NCBI RefSeq assembly: GCF_019097595.1
Contig: NC_080710.1
Location: forward strand, 9,134,780-9,198,779
Direction: 5' to 3'
DNA length: 64,000 bases
Origin: Hemibagrus wyckioides
Lineage: Eukaryota; Chordata; Actinopteri; Siluriformes; Bagridae
In this document: one piece after another, positions 1 through 11,934 of the stretch
Layout: the number at the start of each line of letters is the position of its first letter
How positions within the stretch are numbered: the stretch's first letter is position 1
Position numbers and translations under genes: made by a program
The notes under the pieces: model-generated
Databases searched by the model: none
The model's input: only the letters and a program-made list of their open reading frames with translations
What the model was told of the DNA's origin: nothing

Positions 1-64
1 GAGAAGAAACTTTGAGATTTGTAATGAGTATGAGTAAATATGTAATGAGTCAATGTTACTTATT

Positions 65-1551
65 TTATATTACCATACTTATTTTAAGTCCTGAAATTTC
101 CTTAAAAGTGTTCACGAAAACATCCACAAAATCTGAGTTTGGGATTGAGTTTGTATGTATGCGCAGAACCTGTCTGTGATAGCAAACAGTGACCTTACAG
201 AAGTTATTTAAAGCTAAGGTTTCTAGTTCATTCAGAGCCAGACTGAAGATAAATTTGGTGAGTGGACACCCAGGCTTCAACAGTCTGAGTTCAGAAGAGT
301 CTTCTTCTTCAGGGAGCAGGTAATCCAGAATGCTGAGCTCTGGTGTGAGGGCAAAAGAGATCTGGTCTGGCTTCTTCACCTCAAGTTGTAGCATTTTAAG
401 TTTACTCTCAAGGAAAGACCACTTGATTGTTTGTGGGCCTCTCTCAAATGTCACAGTGAAAAATGGATCAAGATTTGTCACTATCTTTCTCTTAAATAAA
501 GGGGAAATGGACTCACTGAGACGCTTTGCTAAAATCTGTGATAATATTAAATCCTTAACATCAAAGGTGTGTCCTACATCTTTCTTCTTTATCACTGAAT
601 TGTATTCAGTCTTTAAGGTCTCGGACAGTTCACAGCGATGCTGTTTATAGTATTTCACGTCTTTCATATCAAGTGAGTACTCTTCAAAGTCAGTCAAAGA
701 CTTAATGGCACTCAGAATTTCTGCCCCACTAATGTTCCATGGTCTTCTGTCAGGTGTGTATGTAAAAGGCTTAGACAACTTTAAGGCAACCTTTGGGATG
801 TTTGTTTCAGTTCTGCACTGAACTGTGAGTTCTAGCACAAGAGGATAATGATCAGAAATATCCTGTAGTTCAGCATCCTCGTTCGCTACATTAATATTAG
901 CCACCCGTTCCATTTTGTGCTCTGGCAGGAAAAACATGTCTATCCTGGAGTGACTATCATTCTGATGTCGTGTAAAGCCATCTAAAGTAGGGTGTTTGTA
1001 TGACCAGGTGTCTCTGAGATTGAGGGAAACAGTAAAATCTTCTAAAAAAGCTCTCAGTGGTGAGAGCTTGAAGGTTGAAGACCTCCGATCAAAGCTGGGA
1101 TGTAAAACTGTGTTGAAATCTCCTCCAACCACTAGCAGACCCTCAGCTGTTTCCATCAAATACTCTTTCAGTCTACCCAAGACATTTTTGTCTGCCTTAT
1201 GATTGTACACATTAACAAGAGTGAACAGTTCACCATACAGATTACAGAATAGCACAATGTAACCTCCACTGTAGTCCTCATCATGACATATGTACTCAAA
1301 TTGTACGCTGTCTCTTATCAGTATTGCGACTCCTTTGCTTTTCGAGCTGTACACAGTGAAGTAGGATCTCCAGCCTTCAACATCTTTCAGGATGTCATCT
1401 TCTATCTCAACATGTGTCTCTTGTATGAAGGCAACATCAGCATGAAGGTTACTAAGGCTCATCAACAATTTTTGGAACTTTTTTTTAATACCATTTGTGT
1501 TCCAGGAGACAAAATGGAGACTTGATTGTGTCATTATTAATGATTGAACTT
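65..1551 (-). CDS. E1: LINE-derived EEP endonuclease with inactivated RT-like C-terminus (main exon)
   Basis: The exon starts after a splice acceptor (polypyrimidine then CAG, AG at 1553-1552). The first ATG is at 1534, giving 489 residues. Residues 8-235 form an AP-endonuclease/EEP domain of LINE-1/Tx1 type: WNTNG (11-15), QETH (38-41), GGDFN (137-141), SRID (196-199) and SDH (227-229), so the usual metal-binding and catalytic positions are kept. Residues 271-489 align by eye with a LINE RT: AEILSAIKSL, ILAKRLS, a motif-A-like block at 361-376 ending KWSFLE, GCPL (422-425) and a motif-C position reading YHRQ (452-455). The catalytic aspartates of motifs A and C are absent. The RT lacks its normal fingers and thumb length. 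Inferred role: a host nuclease or nucleic-acid binder co-opted from a LINE. The open frame continues upstream through a TA repeat, which is intronic and not coding. Paralogues E2-E6 are in the same orientation. Confidence 0.75.
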
Positions 1552-1590
1552 CTGAAAATAAAATACACACACAATTATTTAATACACAAT

Positions 1591-1651
<61 letters not shown>

Positions 1652-1977
1652 TATATACTTTCTGTCGTTGTATTTTGTATATGTAAAACCAAGAGACTTA
1701 TCTAGCAATCTTGAATTGAAAACTTTTGTAAAAGTAAAATAACATACAGAATATAAGACACAATTATATATTATATTATTATCTGTGTACTATATGTTAT
1801 GTTAAGCCAAAATAACTATATTACCTTGTTGAAAATGTACTTTTGGCTCAGAAGTCAGCTGGTGGTACAAATATAAGAAATTAATAAATACATATTTAAG
1901 CAATTATGATATAAGGCTTCAGTTAAGTCTACATTATTACATCTTTGTATTTTTCAATCAGGTGTATGGTGTTCACA

Positions 1978-2012
<35 letters not shown>

Positions 2013-2048
2013 ATTAGTTAATCATTAATCATCTTGGGTTACATTTAC
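1552..2048 (-). other. E1 intron with (TA)n and (CA)n repeats
   Basis: Sequence upstream of the E1 acceptor. It contains a (TA)n tract at 1594-1649, a 34-nt exon-like block at 1825-1858 and a (CA)n tract at about 1979-2008. The whole stretch is matched by the E6 flank at 62775-64000, apart from the Tigger-like insertion and hairpin there. Confidence 0.7.
1825..1858 (-). other. 34-nt exon-like block upstream of E1
   Basis: On the minus strand the block is preceded by CACCAG and followed by GTAATA, as an acceptor and donor would be. The same 34-nt block with the same borders occurs at 47276-47309 (E4) and 63816-63849 (E6). It has no stop in the frame that joins in phase to the main exon. Transcript evidence would be needed to call it an exon. 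Confidence 0.4.
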
Positions 2049-2330
2049 TGTCACAGACTGCTGGACAGTTCCCTGGCAGAACACCAGAGAGCAGTCTGGC
2101 AGGGTTTCTTTATGTTCCCTTGTGCTTTTGTTTACGTTGTGTTTGCACATGTACTTGCCCCAACCGATCCTGCCTCCCTTTCCCCACCTCTTCACCTGTT
2201 CCTTATGTTTCAATAATTACCTTCCCTATATATACCTGCTGTCTTGTGCTTTAAGATAAAACGCTTTTGCTCACAAGGATTAATGGAACATTGTTTATTG
2301 TGTAAGGTCATTATCCCTGATTATTTAGTA
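2049..2330 (+). mobile_element. Decayed Gypsy-type LTR
   Basis: Begins TGTCACAGACTGC and contains the layout of fish Ty3/Gypsy LTRs: a central promoter-like TATATATACC, a R/U5 part and a downstream TTGGTGGAG that could be a primer-site remnant. The internal pol fossils that follow support the call. The end is approximate. Confidence 0.5.
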
Positions 2331-3300
2331 TATTTGGTGGAGTTTAAAAACAGCACCCAACAAAGCCCTTCGATGTGGAGGTGAACATCTCTGAAACAGG
2401 AGTTGGGTTCTGTCACAGCGTTTCAGGAAGATGCCAAAGCTCAATACTGTGGCCTTCTTTTCCTGGAGGCAGTCTACCCAGTGAGCACAATTACAACATT
2501 GGAAATTGAGAACTGCTAGCCATCAAGTTGGCTCTGAAGGAGTGGGAGACACTGGAGGAGGTTGAACAGCCACCTGTGAATGGCCCAGTACCCAAAGCCG
2601 CAACAACCCTGCTGGTCTCTGTTTTTTGACTGCTTACATTTCACTCTGTCCTATCACCCCAGCTCTAATGCTAAAGCAGGTTTTCTTTCCTGCTCCATTC
2701 TGCTGGGTCCTGAGCCCATTCCTCAACTGAACACACACACAGTGCATCCATTGACAACTGGACAGTCATTCGGCAGGAACATGCACTCCTGTCCTCCTCA
2801 TGAGCTCTTTGTTCCCAGCTGCCTACGTATCAATGCATTTACACTCTGCTTAGGTACTGGTGGCACATTGACTCATCCAGTTGAAGGTCCCTCAAGCCAT
2901 GTCTGTAACTAAGTTAATCCCACTGCCCACAACCCAATGGCCCTTGTACGACAGAGCCATAGATTTCCTAACCTTCTGAATCCCAAGGTATTACCATCAT
3001 TCTTCTTATCATAGAGTAATTCTCCAAGTCACTTTCCAGACTCATCTCTGCCTTGACTATAGCCAAATTTCTCTACACCTGTTTTTTGCTTCCAAAAGCA
3101 GAGGACACAATAAGTGACTAGGGTCCACAGTGGAATTGACCTCACTTCCAGGTTTCAGGTATCCAGAAACTATTGGTCATATCCAGAAATTTAACCAGGA
3201 GGTCAGTAGATTTATTTGAAACTTTCTGATACAAATATGATTGGGCCCAAATGTTGCCATGGGCTGTAAGCCCAAAACTCACTATTGACACTTCACCTCA
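2331..3300 (+). pseudogene. Ty3/Gypsy pol fossil (RNase H region)
   Basis: Broken reading frames resemble Gypsy RNase H. Around 2440-2470 a frame reads KLNTVAFFSW, around 2515-2560 one reads ELLAIKLALKEW, and 2600-2690 encodes a stretch ending in HFTLSYHPSSNAKA, where a Gypsy pol has its W-LFF...SYRPGS...KADALS block. Many stops and frameshifts interrupt it. Past about 2750 I cannot recognise pol. Confidence 0.6.
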
Positions 3301-3573
3301 TAGCTTACCCTTTTCCATTGCATGCTGGGGTACCACCTGCCCTATTAGAAATTTGAAAGGATTCTTATTTCCTGGACTACAAACTTTTGCAAATGTACAA
3401 ATGTGACAAGTGGAATTGTCTAATTGATCCACAGTTTGTAATTAATCTAAAATTCAGTATGAAAACAAATCTGAACTGACCCTGAACTGGACTGAAGTAT
3501 TCAGTGTGAACACACCCATAGTGTACAGTACACTGTGTAATGTATTGGCATCTCTTTGTACAATGAGCCTTAC

Positions 3574-3684
3574 CTGAAAAACTAGGCAGACAACTTAAGA
3601 GCTAAATTTGGATCAAAGAATGCAGCAACACCAGCATTTGCTTCTGTTGTTGGTTGATGACTTGATCTTAATCAGGTAGGGCCA
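3574..3684 (-). other. Exon-like block (E-family upstream exon 2 type)
   Basis: Minus strand: acceptor TTATTTAACAG then 111 nt ending TTTTTCAG followed by GTAAGG. Homologous blocks with the same acceptor and donor style lie at 11103-11216, 48062-48156, 50610-50688 and 53596-53709. All contain stops in at least two frames, so they look like 5' UTR exons. Confidence 0.45.
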
Positions 3685-4700
3685 CTGTTAAATAAAAACA
3701 TGCAATGTAAGTAATTTATTTTAATTATTAAAATAATTACATAATTAAAATTTCAAACTATAACAAACAAATGAATATTTATGTTTATTAAGTACGTCTA
3801 TGAAGATGAGTCACACTATTTATAGGAATGTAAAAGAACATCATTATTGTAACTATTTTGTAAGTATCTGGTAAGTATCTGGTTATAAGATAAATAAAGG
3901 TGATTATTATACTAAGTTATGATTATTTAGTGCCTACTTTAAAAAAACAACTTGATGTCTTTTTATTAGTGTAACAGAAATGATTTTGTAATAAATTATA
4001 TAAGCAACAACTTGAGAGAAAAGCAAAATGTTAGAAATATTACCACGAGTTTTTTAGTATTTGGTATGTTGCCTTTTCGAAATAATTACAGTTTGCACTT
4101 GGACTGACTCAAACTCCAACATTCTTCTATTTTAGTAAATAGAAAGGATGTTATACAGATTCCCTTGTTGGGAATTTTCATTTTCGTAATTACACCTACT
4201 TTAAAAAAATATATGGAAAAAAGGAACAGTATTGGGCTTCAAATATTTGAAAAATCTATTAGACTGAACTTACCAAAACCTAAAGAAATGAGAGGAATCG
4301 ACAGGAATCTAACACCAGTTTAAGAGGACAGACTCCCTCTAGCTCTGACTGTAGTAGAAAAAAGAAAAAAAGAAATAAAAAATCAGCAGTTTTAATTGAA
4401 TGTCTAAGTAACTACAAAACACTAAAAATACAGCATTTTAACACAACTATTACAGTTTAATTTACATTGTAAAAGCTGTAGACACATTGTTTTATCCTGT
4501 AAACCAAGTAAAGCTTCCTTGTTTTATGGTGAAATATGACACAGGTGATCATAAAATTATAACTAATGCCTTAGAAATTGATGAAGTGAAGAAACAACCA
4601 CAACTCATCAGTGTTTCTGTATGTGTGTGTTTTAATTGTTTGATTGATAAACATCCTAAATATGTTTAAAGTTATATAGATTTCCCTGCTAGGAACTTAC
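3685..4700. other. Unit-upstream non-coding DNA
   Basis: AT-rich, no gene seen. About 3930-4210 and 4410-4550 are paralogous to 53890-54150 and 51300-51455 respectively. A decayed copy of the first-exon block sits near 4145-4195. Confidence 0.55.
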
Positions 4701-4735
4701 CTTGTACACTCAGCTTATAGAAGAAATGAGATCAT
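4701..4735 (-). other. Exon-1-like block of unit E1
   Basis: Minus strand ends GTGTACAAG followed by the consensus donor GTAAGT. Homologous to 11714-11780, 26352-26420 and 48654-48715. An ATG is present at the position equivalent to the E3 leader start, but the frame stops after six codons (MISFLL then TAA). Confidence 0.45.
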
Positions 4736-4814
4736 ACAATTTACAGGAAATATAAATGCACGTCACAGTTGTAATAATAGCTATTATAACTGCCAGGTAC
4801 ATAAGTCACACCTA

Positions 4815-4910
4815 AACAATGGTGATACCATTATTCAAATGTAGAGACATAAAATAATGACACATACAATACAGATTTGTCAGATACAGACCATTTACAG
4901 ACAATTAAAA
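4815..4910. repeat. Dispersed repeat fragment shared with 25840-25950
   Basis: Contains ACATAAAATAATGACACATAC and CAGATACAGACCATTTACAGAC as at 25890-25955. The better preserved copy at 25807 starts CAGAATCAGAATCAGG, a common fish dispersed repeat. Confidence 0.5.
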
Positions 4911-5059
4911 GTAACTCCACATTACATCGTTCCACATCATGTTTCAGAAATATGTATATATTAGTATAAGTATAGAAATATAATTATGCTTAAACTGTAA
5001 GTAATCTATTTTCTTTTTTAACATAATTCCTTTTTTTCATTTCATTTGTCCATAATTTC

Positions 5060-5067
5060 ATTTGCAT
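5060..5067 (-). promoter_or_regulatory. Octamer motif ATGCAAAT upstream of unit E1
   Basis: ATTTGCAT on the plus strand, i.e. ATGCAAAT reading toward E1. It sits in a conserved stretch (about 5040-5180) shared with 26570-26710 and, more weakly, with 11930-12020, about 330 bases upstream of the exon-1 donor. Octamers bind POU-domain factors; promoter function here is inferred. Confidence 0.4.
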
Positions 5068-5196
5068 GGGCACTTCTCTATTTCCGCAGTGTAATGTTTA
5101 ACCCTTGAAGATTGAAACTTAAGCCTGCTTGGGAATATGTGGTTTTTTAACACAATACAATATTGAAATTGTGTGCCCAAAGGGGAAAACAGTGTT

Positions 5197-5277
<81 letters not shown>
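5197..5277. repeat. (TCTA)n microsatellite
   Basis: About 20 TCTA units, interrupted by the solo LTR at 5278-6283 and continuing at 6284-6366. Confidence 0.95.
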
Positions 5278-6283
5278 TGTGGGAGATAATTTTGTAAATG
5301 AGAATATATGTATGAGGTGTGTGTTTGATTTAGTGTGAAATAATCGGGGGACAGCAGGAGTGAGTTCTCAGGTAAGGTTTATTCGTTAGGTCGTTTGAGC
5401 TTAAGAACAATATAAGGTTTAACACGGCATGTTGGCCTGTCACGGGCCTTGCACACAGGCTGCAAGGGCTTTGAAGAACAAATAGTTGTATCGATGATGT
5501 CAGTCTGGCAGGCTTTCTCTGCGGTACCAGGCTTTCCAAACTTGGACCAATCAATGGCAGAGACGCACCCTAGATTGTTATGGTCAATCTTCGCTCCACT
5601 GGTACCTTGAGCGGCAGTGATCTCATCATGAAGTAAACGCAGCGCGTGCTGGATGACAATGGTGGTACCAGGCGAAATATCTAGAGTACATACGTAGAAG
5701 ACAGCGGATAAATCAGAAAATCCGTGAGGTGTAGAGGTTAATAAAAGAAAGGGTGATTGGCCCCTGAAGGACTGAGAACTTACCCATGCTGTCTCCTGAA
5801 GAAGAATGGGGTATTGGCGAGAGTGAGGCCGAAGACAATCCCACTGGTGGGGGCGGAAAACGCCCAATTTTTAATATAATGATTCAGGAAAGTTTAATTA
5901 TAATGGTATTCGAAAAGTCGTAAATTCAAAGATAATGGTGTAAAAAAGAATCTAAAAGGTCTTAAAAGAAAGATGGGTGGGATTGTCTAGGCAAAGAACC
6001 AGTGACGTGTTACATTGGGAAGATAAGGGAAATGTATATAAAGGCTGTAGTTGGAGTTCCCCGGAGAGAGGTTGTTGGGATGCTCATGCGTGAGCATCTC
6101 AATTCTTGTATCAGTACTGATTACAAAATAAAATCTCTTATCTGCATTCATCTAGTCTGCTTGATTGGGTTATTTAGTTTTGAGGCCTTACTAACCATAA
6201 GTCTCACTTAGACTGAGCTGTCGGGTCAGTGTGGAGCTGGAGTCAGATTTTAGTAGTGAGTACAGTAGAAGTTTTATTCCACA
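5278..6283 (+). mobile_element. Solo LTR of the endogenous retrovirus
   Basis: About 1006 bp, starting TGTGGGAGATAATTTTG and ending ATTCCACA, closely matching the LTRs at 29668 and 42717. It has a TATA box (TATATAAA, 6035-6042) and polyadenylation signal AATAAA (6127-6132). Flanked by CTAT at 5274-5277 and 6284-6287, a 4-bp target duplication as for the full element. No internal region remains, so it is a recombined solo LTR sitting in a TCTA tract. Reading frames inside it are not genes. Confidence 0.92.

Positions 6284-6367
<84 letters not shown>
6284..6367. repeat. (TCTA)n microsatellite
   Basis: Continuation of the tract at 5197-5277, split by the solo LTR. Confidence 0.95.
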
Positions 6368-6940
6368 GTCTGCAAATCTAGCAAGAACATGCAAGATTCA
6401 ACATGTTAAATAAAGAAAGTAGAATAAATGCTACTAAAAATCTCATGTGTGCTATATGTACATATATGTTGTTGTTTTATGAACTGAACATATGATGTTA
6501 AGTGTAGAAGTCAAAAATGAAAATGTAGCTTTGCTTGATTATATTTAATTTCCTTTCTCTTGACGTCAAAGCAGCTGCTGCTCACAGCATATGAGACATA
6601 AACACAGTCTGATGCAAATGTCCAGAAGTGGTTTCCTTATCCTTGCTTGAATCTCTCAAACGAATACTCAATACATAATACAGGCTGTGTGCATTTACAA
6701 AGACATAAATATAGAAATGTCATCAGCTGGCTTTTCTATAGTCAAATCTAACCTATGTGAAAGAGAAACTCTGAATTGACTGTAGAATAAAACACTAAAA
6801 CAAAACACTGCAGAGCTAACATTAATATGACAGATTAATAGACAAATAAAGGATTTGGGCATTGTTAAGTACTGGATACTTAAGCATCTGAGAGAAAAAT
6901 GGTCTTCAGCAATGAACAGGCCCTCTCAGAACCACCTCAC
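6368..6940. other. Duplicated non-coding flank
   Basis: Paralogous to 26835-28690 minus the Tc1 element. The uninterrupted sequence near 6460-6470 is the empty Tc1 site. No gene seen. Confidence 0.7.
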
Positions 6941-8000
6941 CTCATATGATGGTGCCATTGACCTGCTTCTTGGGTTCAAGCCTCCTGCCCTCTGTACACC
7001 TCGGTACGCTGACCGAGAGACCACAGAGCAATATATTAATGGCTCCCTAACCACTTGCCAGATTCTTTTTCCTCAATAAAAAGGATCATTCCCTTTGCCC
7101 TTGTATTGATTACTGGTTCCTGAACCTGAAAAACATCATGGTAACAAAAAAAAAAGTATCCCCAGTCTCTCCACAGCTCTGCTTTTGGCCCAATTCACTG
7201 GGCCGCCATTTTCTCAAGGACCTGTGAAATGCATATCATTTGATAACTCTCAGAAATAGAAAATGGTATTTAACACTTTGAGTACCTGGCCTTAATGACG
7301 GACTCTTCTCACTCTTAAGTCCTTCAGTGCCTGCTTGAAAATCACCATATATATCTAATCTGAAAAATATGAGTTCCATGCCTCCTCAGTTACCTTTTAG
7401 GTTTTAGTCATAGAGCACAAGCAAGTGAGAGCCAATCCTGTGAAAATCTGAGCCTTCATCGAGTGCCCCAAGCCCAATTCCCTGAAACAACCAAAAAATA
7501 TTTTTACCACTCATTTTTCATTTGAACCCCTGATACATACAGCACATTCAAAGCACACAAGGAAATGCTGCATGCTCAGACGTGGTAAGTCTCACACTAC
7601 CAACCTGCCTGTCTGCATGTCTCCAGCCTCCCAATGTTTTACATGGCTTTGGATTTTGTTTCTAACTTGCCATTTTATAAGCTAGACAATAGAACAGCTG
7701 TACACTTTGTGGCTCTCCCCAAACTTTCCATAGCCCATTATTAAACCACTGACCTTGTAGTAAACCATCTTTTGCTCTCTTCTCTATACTCTCACTGTTA
7801 ACATCTCCTCAAGATTTCATCCCCAGACCAATGGGCAAGCAGAATGTATGAATCAGGAGTTGGAAATGGAGCTGCAGTGTGTCATGAATAACAACTGCTC
7901 TATCTGAAGCTGCAAGCTACCTCGCCTACAACTCCCAGTCTAGCACTGTCACTAGCTCTGTCACCAGACTATTTCATCCATATAGGTCCACTAATTTGGG
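6941..8000 (+). pseudogene. Ty3/Gypsy pol fossil (RT and integrase pieces)
   Basis: A frame at 6945-7078 reads DGAIDLLLGFKPP and YINGSL, matching the start of a Gypsy RT. 7081-7130 reads CPCIDYW. 7815-7990 reads a frame with NGQAECMNQELE, matching the integrase region around the catalytic glutamate. Numerous stops separate these. A truncated copy of the first block occurs at 28690-28722 in the paralogous flank. Confidence 0.6.
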
Positions 8001-8499
8001 TATTTTAGTATTTTTGTTAGTAGTATCAAATAGTTATTATCTGGAATAACGCTCAGCATATAGAAAACAAAATGGACAAGGCAACGTAAACAAAAACATG
8101 TTTTTTTTTGTCATGTATCACCGAGATTGTGATTGTGATGCAGCGTGACTTGGGAAGGGGAGTATGTGGCAATTATTTTAATAATCCCAACTTAATAAGT
8201 GCATCGCTTTTGAAAAGCTTTATATTTTAATGAATCTATTTTAATTGTGGCTCCAGTGAAGGACAGTGATCACCCACTGTCGTACTAATGAGCTCTTATA
8301 TATGGTCATTCCTAAAATGGCCAACAGATTGATCTTTTCCTCCAAGATTTTATAAAATGGCAAATTACTACTATTTGATAACAATAAAGACCATTGGATA
8401 TACAGCATAATTACTTAAAAATGGACAAAATTCCAGAAAATACAGTAAACATATGTACAACTTATAGTGACTACAATAATGAAGAAATGCATTAACAGG
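8001..8499. other. Non-coding, nothing recognised
   Basis: AT-rich sequence. A roughly 55-bp stretch at 8405-8460 is repeated at 8652-8705, flanking the E-family fragment. Confidence 0.5.
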
Positions 8500-8660
8500 G
8501 GAAAAGGGGAAAATGTATGCACTAAGACATTTGCCTAAAACTTGAGAGAATATCAAATATTCTACATTAAAGATGTGTCTGTCTTGTGAAAGATGATATT
8601 CTTTAAAAGCTTCAGAGACATATTTTGTCTTTAACATGTTGTTGTACTTTATCAGCATAA
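8500..8660 (-). pseudogene. Fragment of an E-family RT-like region
   Basis: Encodes MLKTKYVSEAFKEYHLSQ and a following VEYLIFSQVLGKCLSAYIF, nearly the same as the middle of the E2 protein (genomic 9310-9450). Only this piece is present. It lies just downstream of E2, between two copies of a 55-bp repeat, so a local duplication is likely. Confidence 0.65.
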
Positions 8661-8879
8661 TTACTTAAACATGGACAAGATACCAGAAAATACAGTAAAC
8701 ATATTGAGATGTGGTTTAGTCAGACATTTAAAAATCATTTAATGAAAGTCAACATGACAATATAAAATTAAATAGTTTACTTTGCTTTTGTCTTGATTTG
8801 TTTTACTCCTACAACAGTAAGTCTCCACCTGTAATCAAATGTAATTTATTTACACACATTTGTGTGCTTTTTAATCATC

Positions 8880-10417
8880 TTAATCCTCTATGTGAAATAT
8901 TTTATGAAATATAATTCCAGAATCTTCCTGGAATTTCTCTACTAGCGAAACAACTTGCTTCTTTTTGCTCTGGTGTGCATGTATCAGCAGAGCCTGCCTC
9001 TGAAAACAAACAGTGCTTCTGCATTCCATCTCGTCATTGAGAATGTGATCTAGTTTATTCAGAGCCAAATTAAGGATAGTGTTGGTGAGCGGACATTCAG
9101 GCAGCAAAAGTTTCCCAGAAGAGCCTTGGTCTACTGGAAGGAGACATTCTAGAATATGGAACTTTGCTGGGGGCTCAGAATGTCTCAGTTTCTCTTTCCA
9201 TTCATTTTCAAGTCTGAGGCTTGTCTCTAAGAAAGATGACTTGATTTTTTGTGTGCCTTTGTCACAAGTCACAGTGAGAAATTTATCAAGAATTGTTTCT
9301 TGCTTTTGTATAGAACAGGGGAAAATGTATGCACTAAGACGTTTTGCTAAAACTTGAGAGATTATCAAATATTCCACGTTGAAGATGTGTCTGCCTCGTG
9401 AAAGATGATATTCTTTAAAAGCTTCAGAGACACATTTTGTTTTTAACATGTTGTTGTACTTTATCTTTAGAATTTCTGTCACTGAACATGGATGACTTTT
9501 GATGTGCTCCACTTGTCTTCGATTAGGTCTTTGCTCTTTTAAGTCAGACAAAGTCTTGATGGCACTCAGTATTTCTGCCCCACTGATCTTCCCTGATATC
9601 CTGTTGGGTTTTCTGATACCTGTATGTGTTGCTGTTTTTAAAAGTAAGGCCACTTTTGGAAATTTACTTTCTGTCTGTTCTTGCACTTCAAGAACCAGAA
9701 CAACTGGATTATGATCAGAAATTTTGTTGTCTTCCACTCTGATACCACACACTAGTCTCATTGTGTCACTGCGCATGAAAAACATGTCTAGTCTAGAGTG
9801 ACTGTCATTCTGATGGCGTGTAAAACCCTCATCAGCAAAGCGCAAGTATGACCAGGTGTCTCTTAGATTCAGAGAAACAGTAAAGTCTTCTAAAATAGAT
9901 CTAAATGCTGAATGGTTCGAGTCTGAAGGACTCCGATCAAAGCTGGGATGTAAAACTGTGTTGAAATCTCCTCCAACCACTAGCACACCCTCAGCTGCTT
10001 CCATCAAATACTCTTTCAGTCTACCCAAGACAGTTCTATCTGCCTTATGTTTGTACACACTGACAAGTGTGTAGAGTTCACCATACAGGTGACAGAACAG
10101 CACAATGTAACCTCCACTACAATCCTCATCATGGCATATGTAATTAAAAGGTACATTGTTGTTTATCAGTATTGCGACTCCTTTGCTGGAGGAGTTGTTT
10201 ACAGTGAAATAGATTTTCCAATCTCTAACATCTGTCAACATTTGGTAATTTTTTGTCCCAACACGTGTCTCTTGTATAAAGACAACATCAGCCTGAAGAT
10301 CATTGAGACAGCTCAACACATTTGAAAACTTTTGGGATGGGCTTCTTATACCCTGAGTGTTCCACGTGACAATACAGAGACGTTTTCCTTGTGATGCCAT
10401 GATTAATGATTGAACTT
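8880..10417 (-). CDS. E2: LINE-derived EEP endonuclease with inactivated RT-like C-terminus (main exon)
   Basis: Acceptor AG at 10419-10418; first ATG at 10400; 506 residues. The EEP domain has WNTQG (13-17), QETR in place of QETH, GGDFN, SRLD and SDHN, so most catalytic positions are kept. The RT-like part has AEILSAIKTL, VLAKRLSAYIF, a motif-A-like block ending in SFLE with no aspartate at the catalytic position, ECPL and a motif-C position of FQRQ. By eye it differs from E1 at well over a third of residues yet is uninterrupted, which suggests selection on the protein. Most similar to E5 (almost identical at DNA level). Function is inferred only. Confidence 0.75.
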
Positions 10418-11102
10418 CTGTAAATAAAATACACAATTAAAATCACAGTAATTTTATAATATTACTCTCTATAGTATATTATTTATTTTAATTTTAATAG
10501 CACCTATTTTAATTATTTCACACCAGATCGTAAATTTATAAAGGACTGTTTTAGATCTCTTTTCATTATGTTCTCAATACAGTTTTCAACAAATATTCAC
10601 TAAAAATTAAAAAATATATATAAGTAAATAAGGATATAAGTGAGGTATATATTAGTAAAGATACATGTAAACCTGACTAAACGATATTTATTTATACTGT
10701 TCTATACTATACTATACTATACTATACTATACTATACTATACTAAAGAAATAACTATGTAAGAAGTGAAGATACTTTACACAAGTTAATCACATCTGTCA
10801 GCTGACAGTTGGGAAACTGTTCTCTTATTGAAAACTGTATGAAAATTATATAGAGTGAAAATTATTAAAAGTTGATTTTCATTGTTTTTACTGTATAGAA
10901 TTCCAGGAAAGGAAAATGAGATTGCTGCTACTTTATGCTTGATTGCATAAGCACTAGTTTAATATACAAAACATACATCTGTTGACAATTTGCATAGATT
11001 TATGGCTTTCCATACTGTAAAGAAAGAAACAATTTCAACAACTTCCTAATAATTTTATCACATCAGTGTGCAGTACAATGTGTAATGTCATGACAGTCTT
11101 AC
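10418..11102 (-). other. E2 intron
   Basis: AT-rich, no ORF. Contains an (ACTAT)n tract at about 10697-10743 that is much shorter in the near-identical E5 copy (about 53219-53235). Confidence 0.65.
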
Positions 11103-11216
11103 CTGAAAGACCAGTAAAGCAGCTTGAGAGACCACAATGGATCAAAGAATACAGAGAGACACCAGGGTTTACTTTTGATGCTCTTTGTTCACTTGATCTC
11201 AGTTATCTTGTCAGGA
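11103..11216 (-). other. Exon-like block upstream of E2
   Basis: Minus strand: acceptor TTTTACTTAACAG, 114 nt, then TCTTTCAG followed by GTAAGA. Same-length copy at 53596-53709 upstream of E5 and related blocks at 3574, 48062 and 50610. Stops in the frames suggest 5' UTR. Confidence 0.5.
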
Positions 11217-11713
11217 CTGTTAAGTAAAAGTTTTCAATTTTTTAACAGTTGTAATATTCTCCTTAACTCCTGACTTACTGATGTTTTCTATTAAATCATT
11301 TGAGAAAAGTCCATCTACTGCAACCATCAAAAGCAAATGACACTTGTATTGGTTGTATTTACAAATTAATAGATGATGAATAATAAACATTAAAAATCAA
11401 ATAATCTATTTACAAAACAACACAACATGGCATTCAGTTGATAATTCAAGCGAGGTCACAGTTTTAGGAATTTGCTTAAACATTATACATTTCTTATACA
11501 TTTCAGTCATGCATTGTGATGTAGTATACTGCTGTTTTCATAATATGATTATTACATTATTGTGTATATATAATGTGTATATAGTGTAAATACAATATTC
11601 TTTAGTGAATGTTATAAATTTTAATTGAAATATTCTCTGTTTGTGTTTATTCATTTTAAAAATTAATAAATATAATACATTTTATTATATAGATTCCCTT
11701 TCTGGGAACTTAC

Positions 11714-11780
11714 CTTGTACACATAACTGGTTGCAAAAATAAATTACCGTGTCAGATAATGAATCCGGTTGGTCAGACAA
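11714..11780 (-). other. Exon-1-like block of unit E2
   Basis: Minus strand ends TATGTGTACAAG followed by GTAAGT. The position of the E3 leader ATG reads CTG here and the frame stops early, so any leader is lost in this unit. The upstream limit is approximate. Confidence 0.45.
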
Positions 11781-11934
11781 TTTACATGGATATTTTACAT
11801 AAAAATGGTGTGGTAACTATTGGATAATATCTCATCCAGGAGTACATCAAAAGCTCGTACATACAAAGCAAGAGAAATGAAATGAGAAACACTGGAAGAA
11901 AGCAGCCTAATGCACACATGAACATTTGAATACC

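Noticed and set aside
65..1551. E1 as an ordinary LINE-1 copy
   Set aside because: No RT active site, no 3' tail or target duplication, and homology to the other units extends through introns and upstream DNA.
1552..1708. N-terminal extension of the E1 ORF with an Ile-Tyr repeat
   Set aside because: It is the translated (TA)n tract upstream of a good splice acceptor; the frame is open only because TA repeats have no stop in that phase.
5129..5338. ORFs with LSIYLSIY repeats here and at 6231, 26679, 28957 and 51415
   Set aside because: Translation of TCTA/GATA microsatellites; no coding evidence.
5197..6367. CRISPR-like or satellite array
   Set aside because: Simple tetranucleotide repeats with an LTR inside; no spacers, and the DNA is vertebrate.
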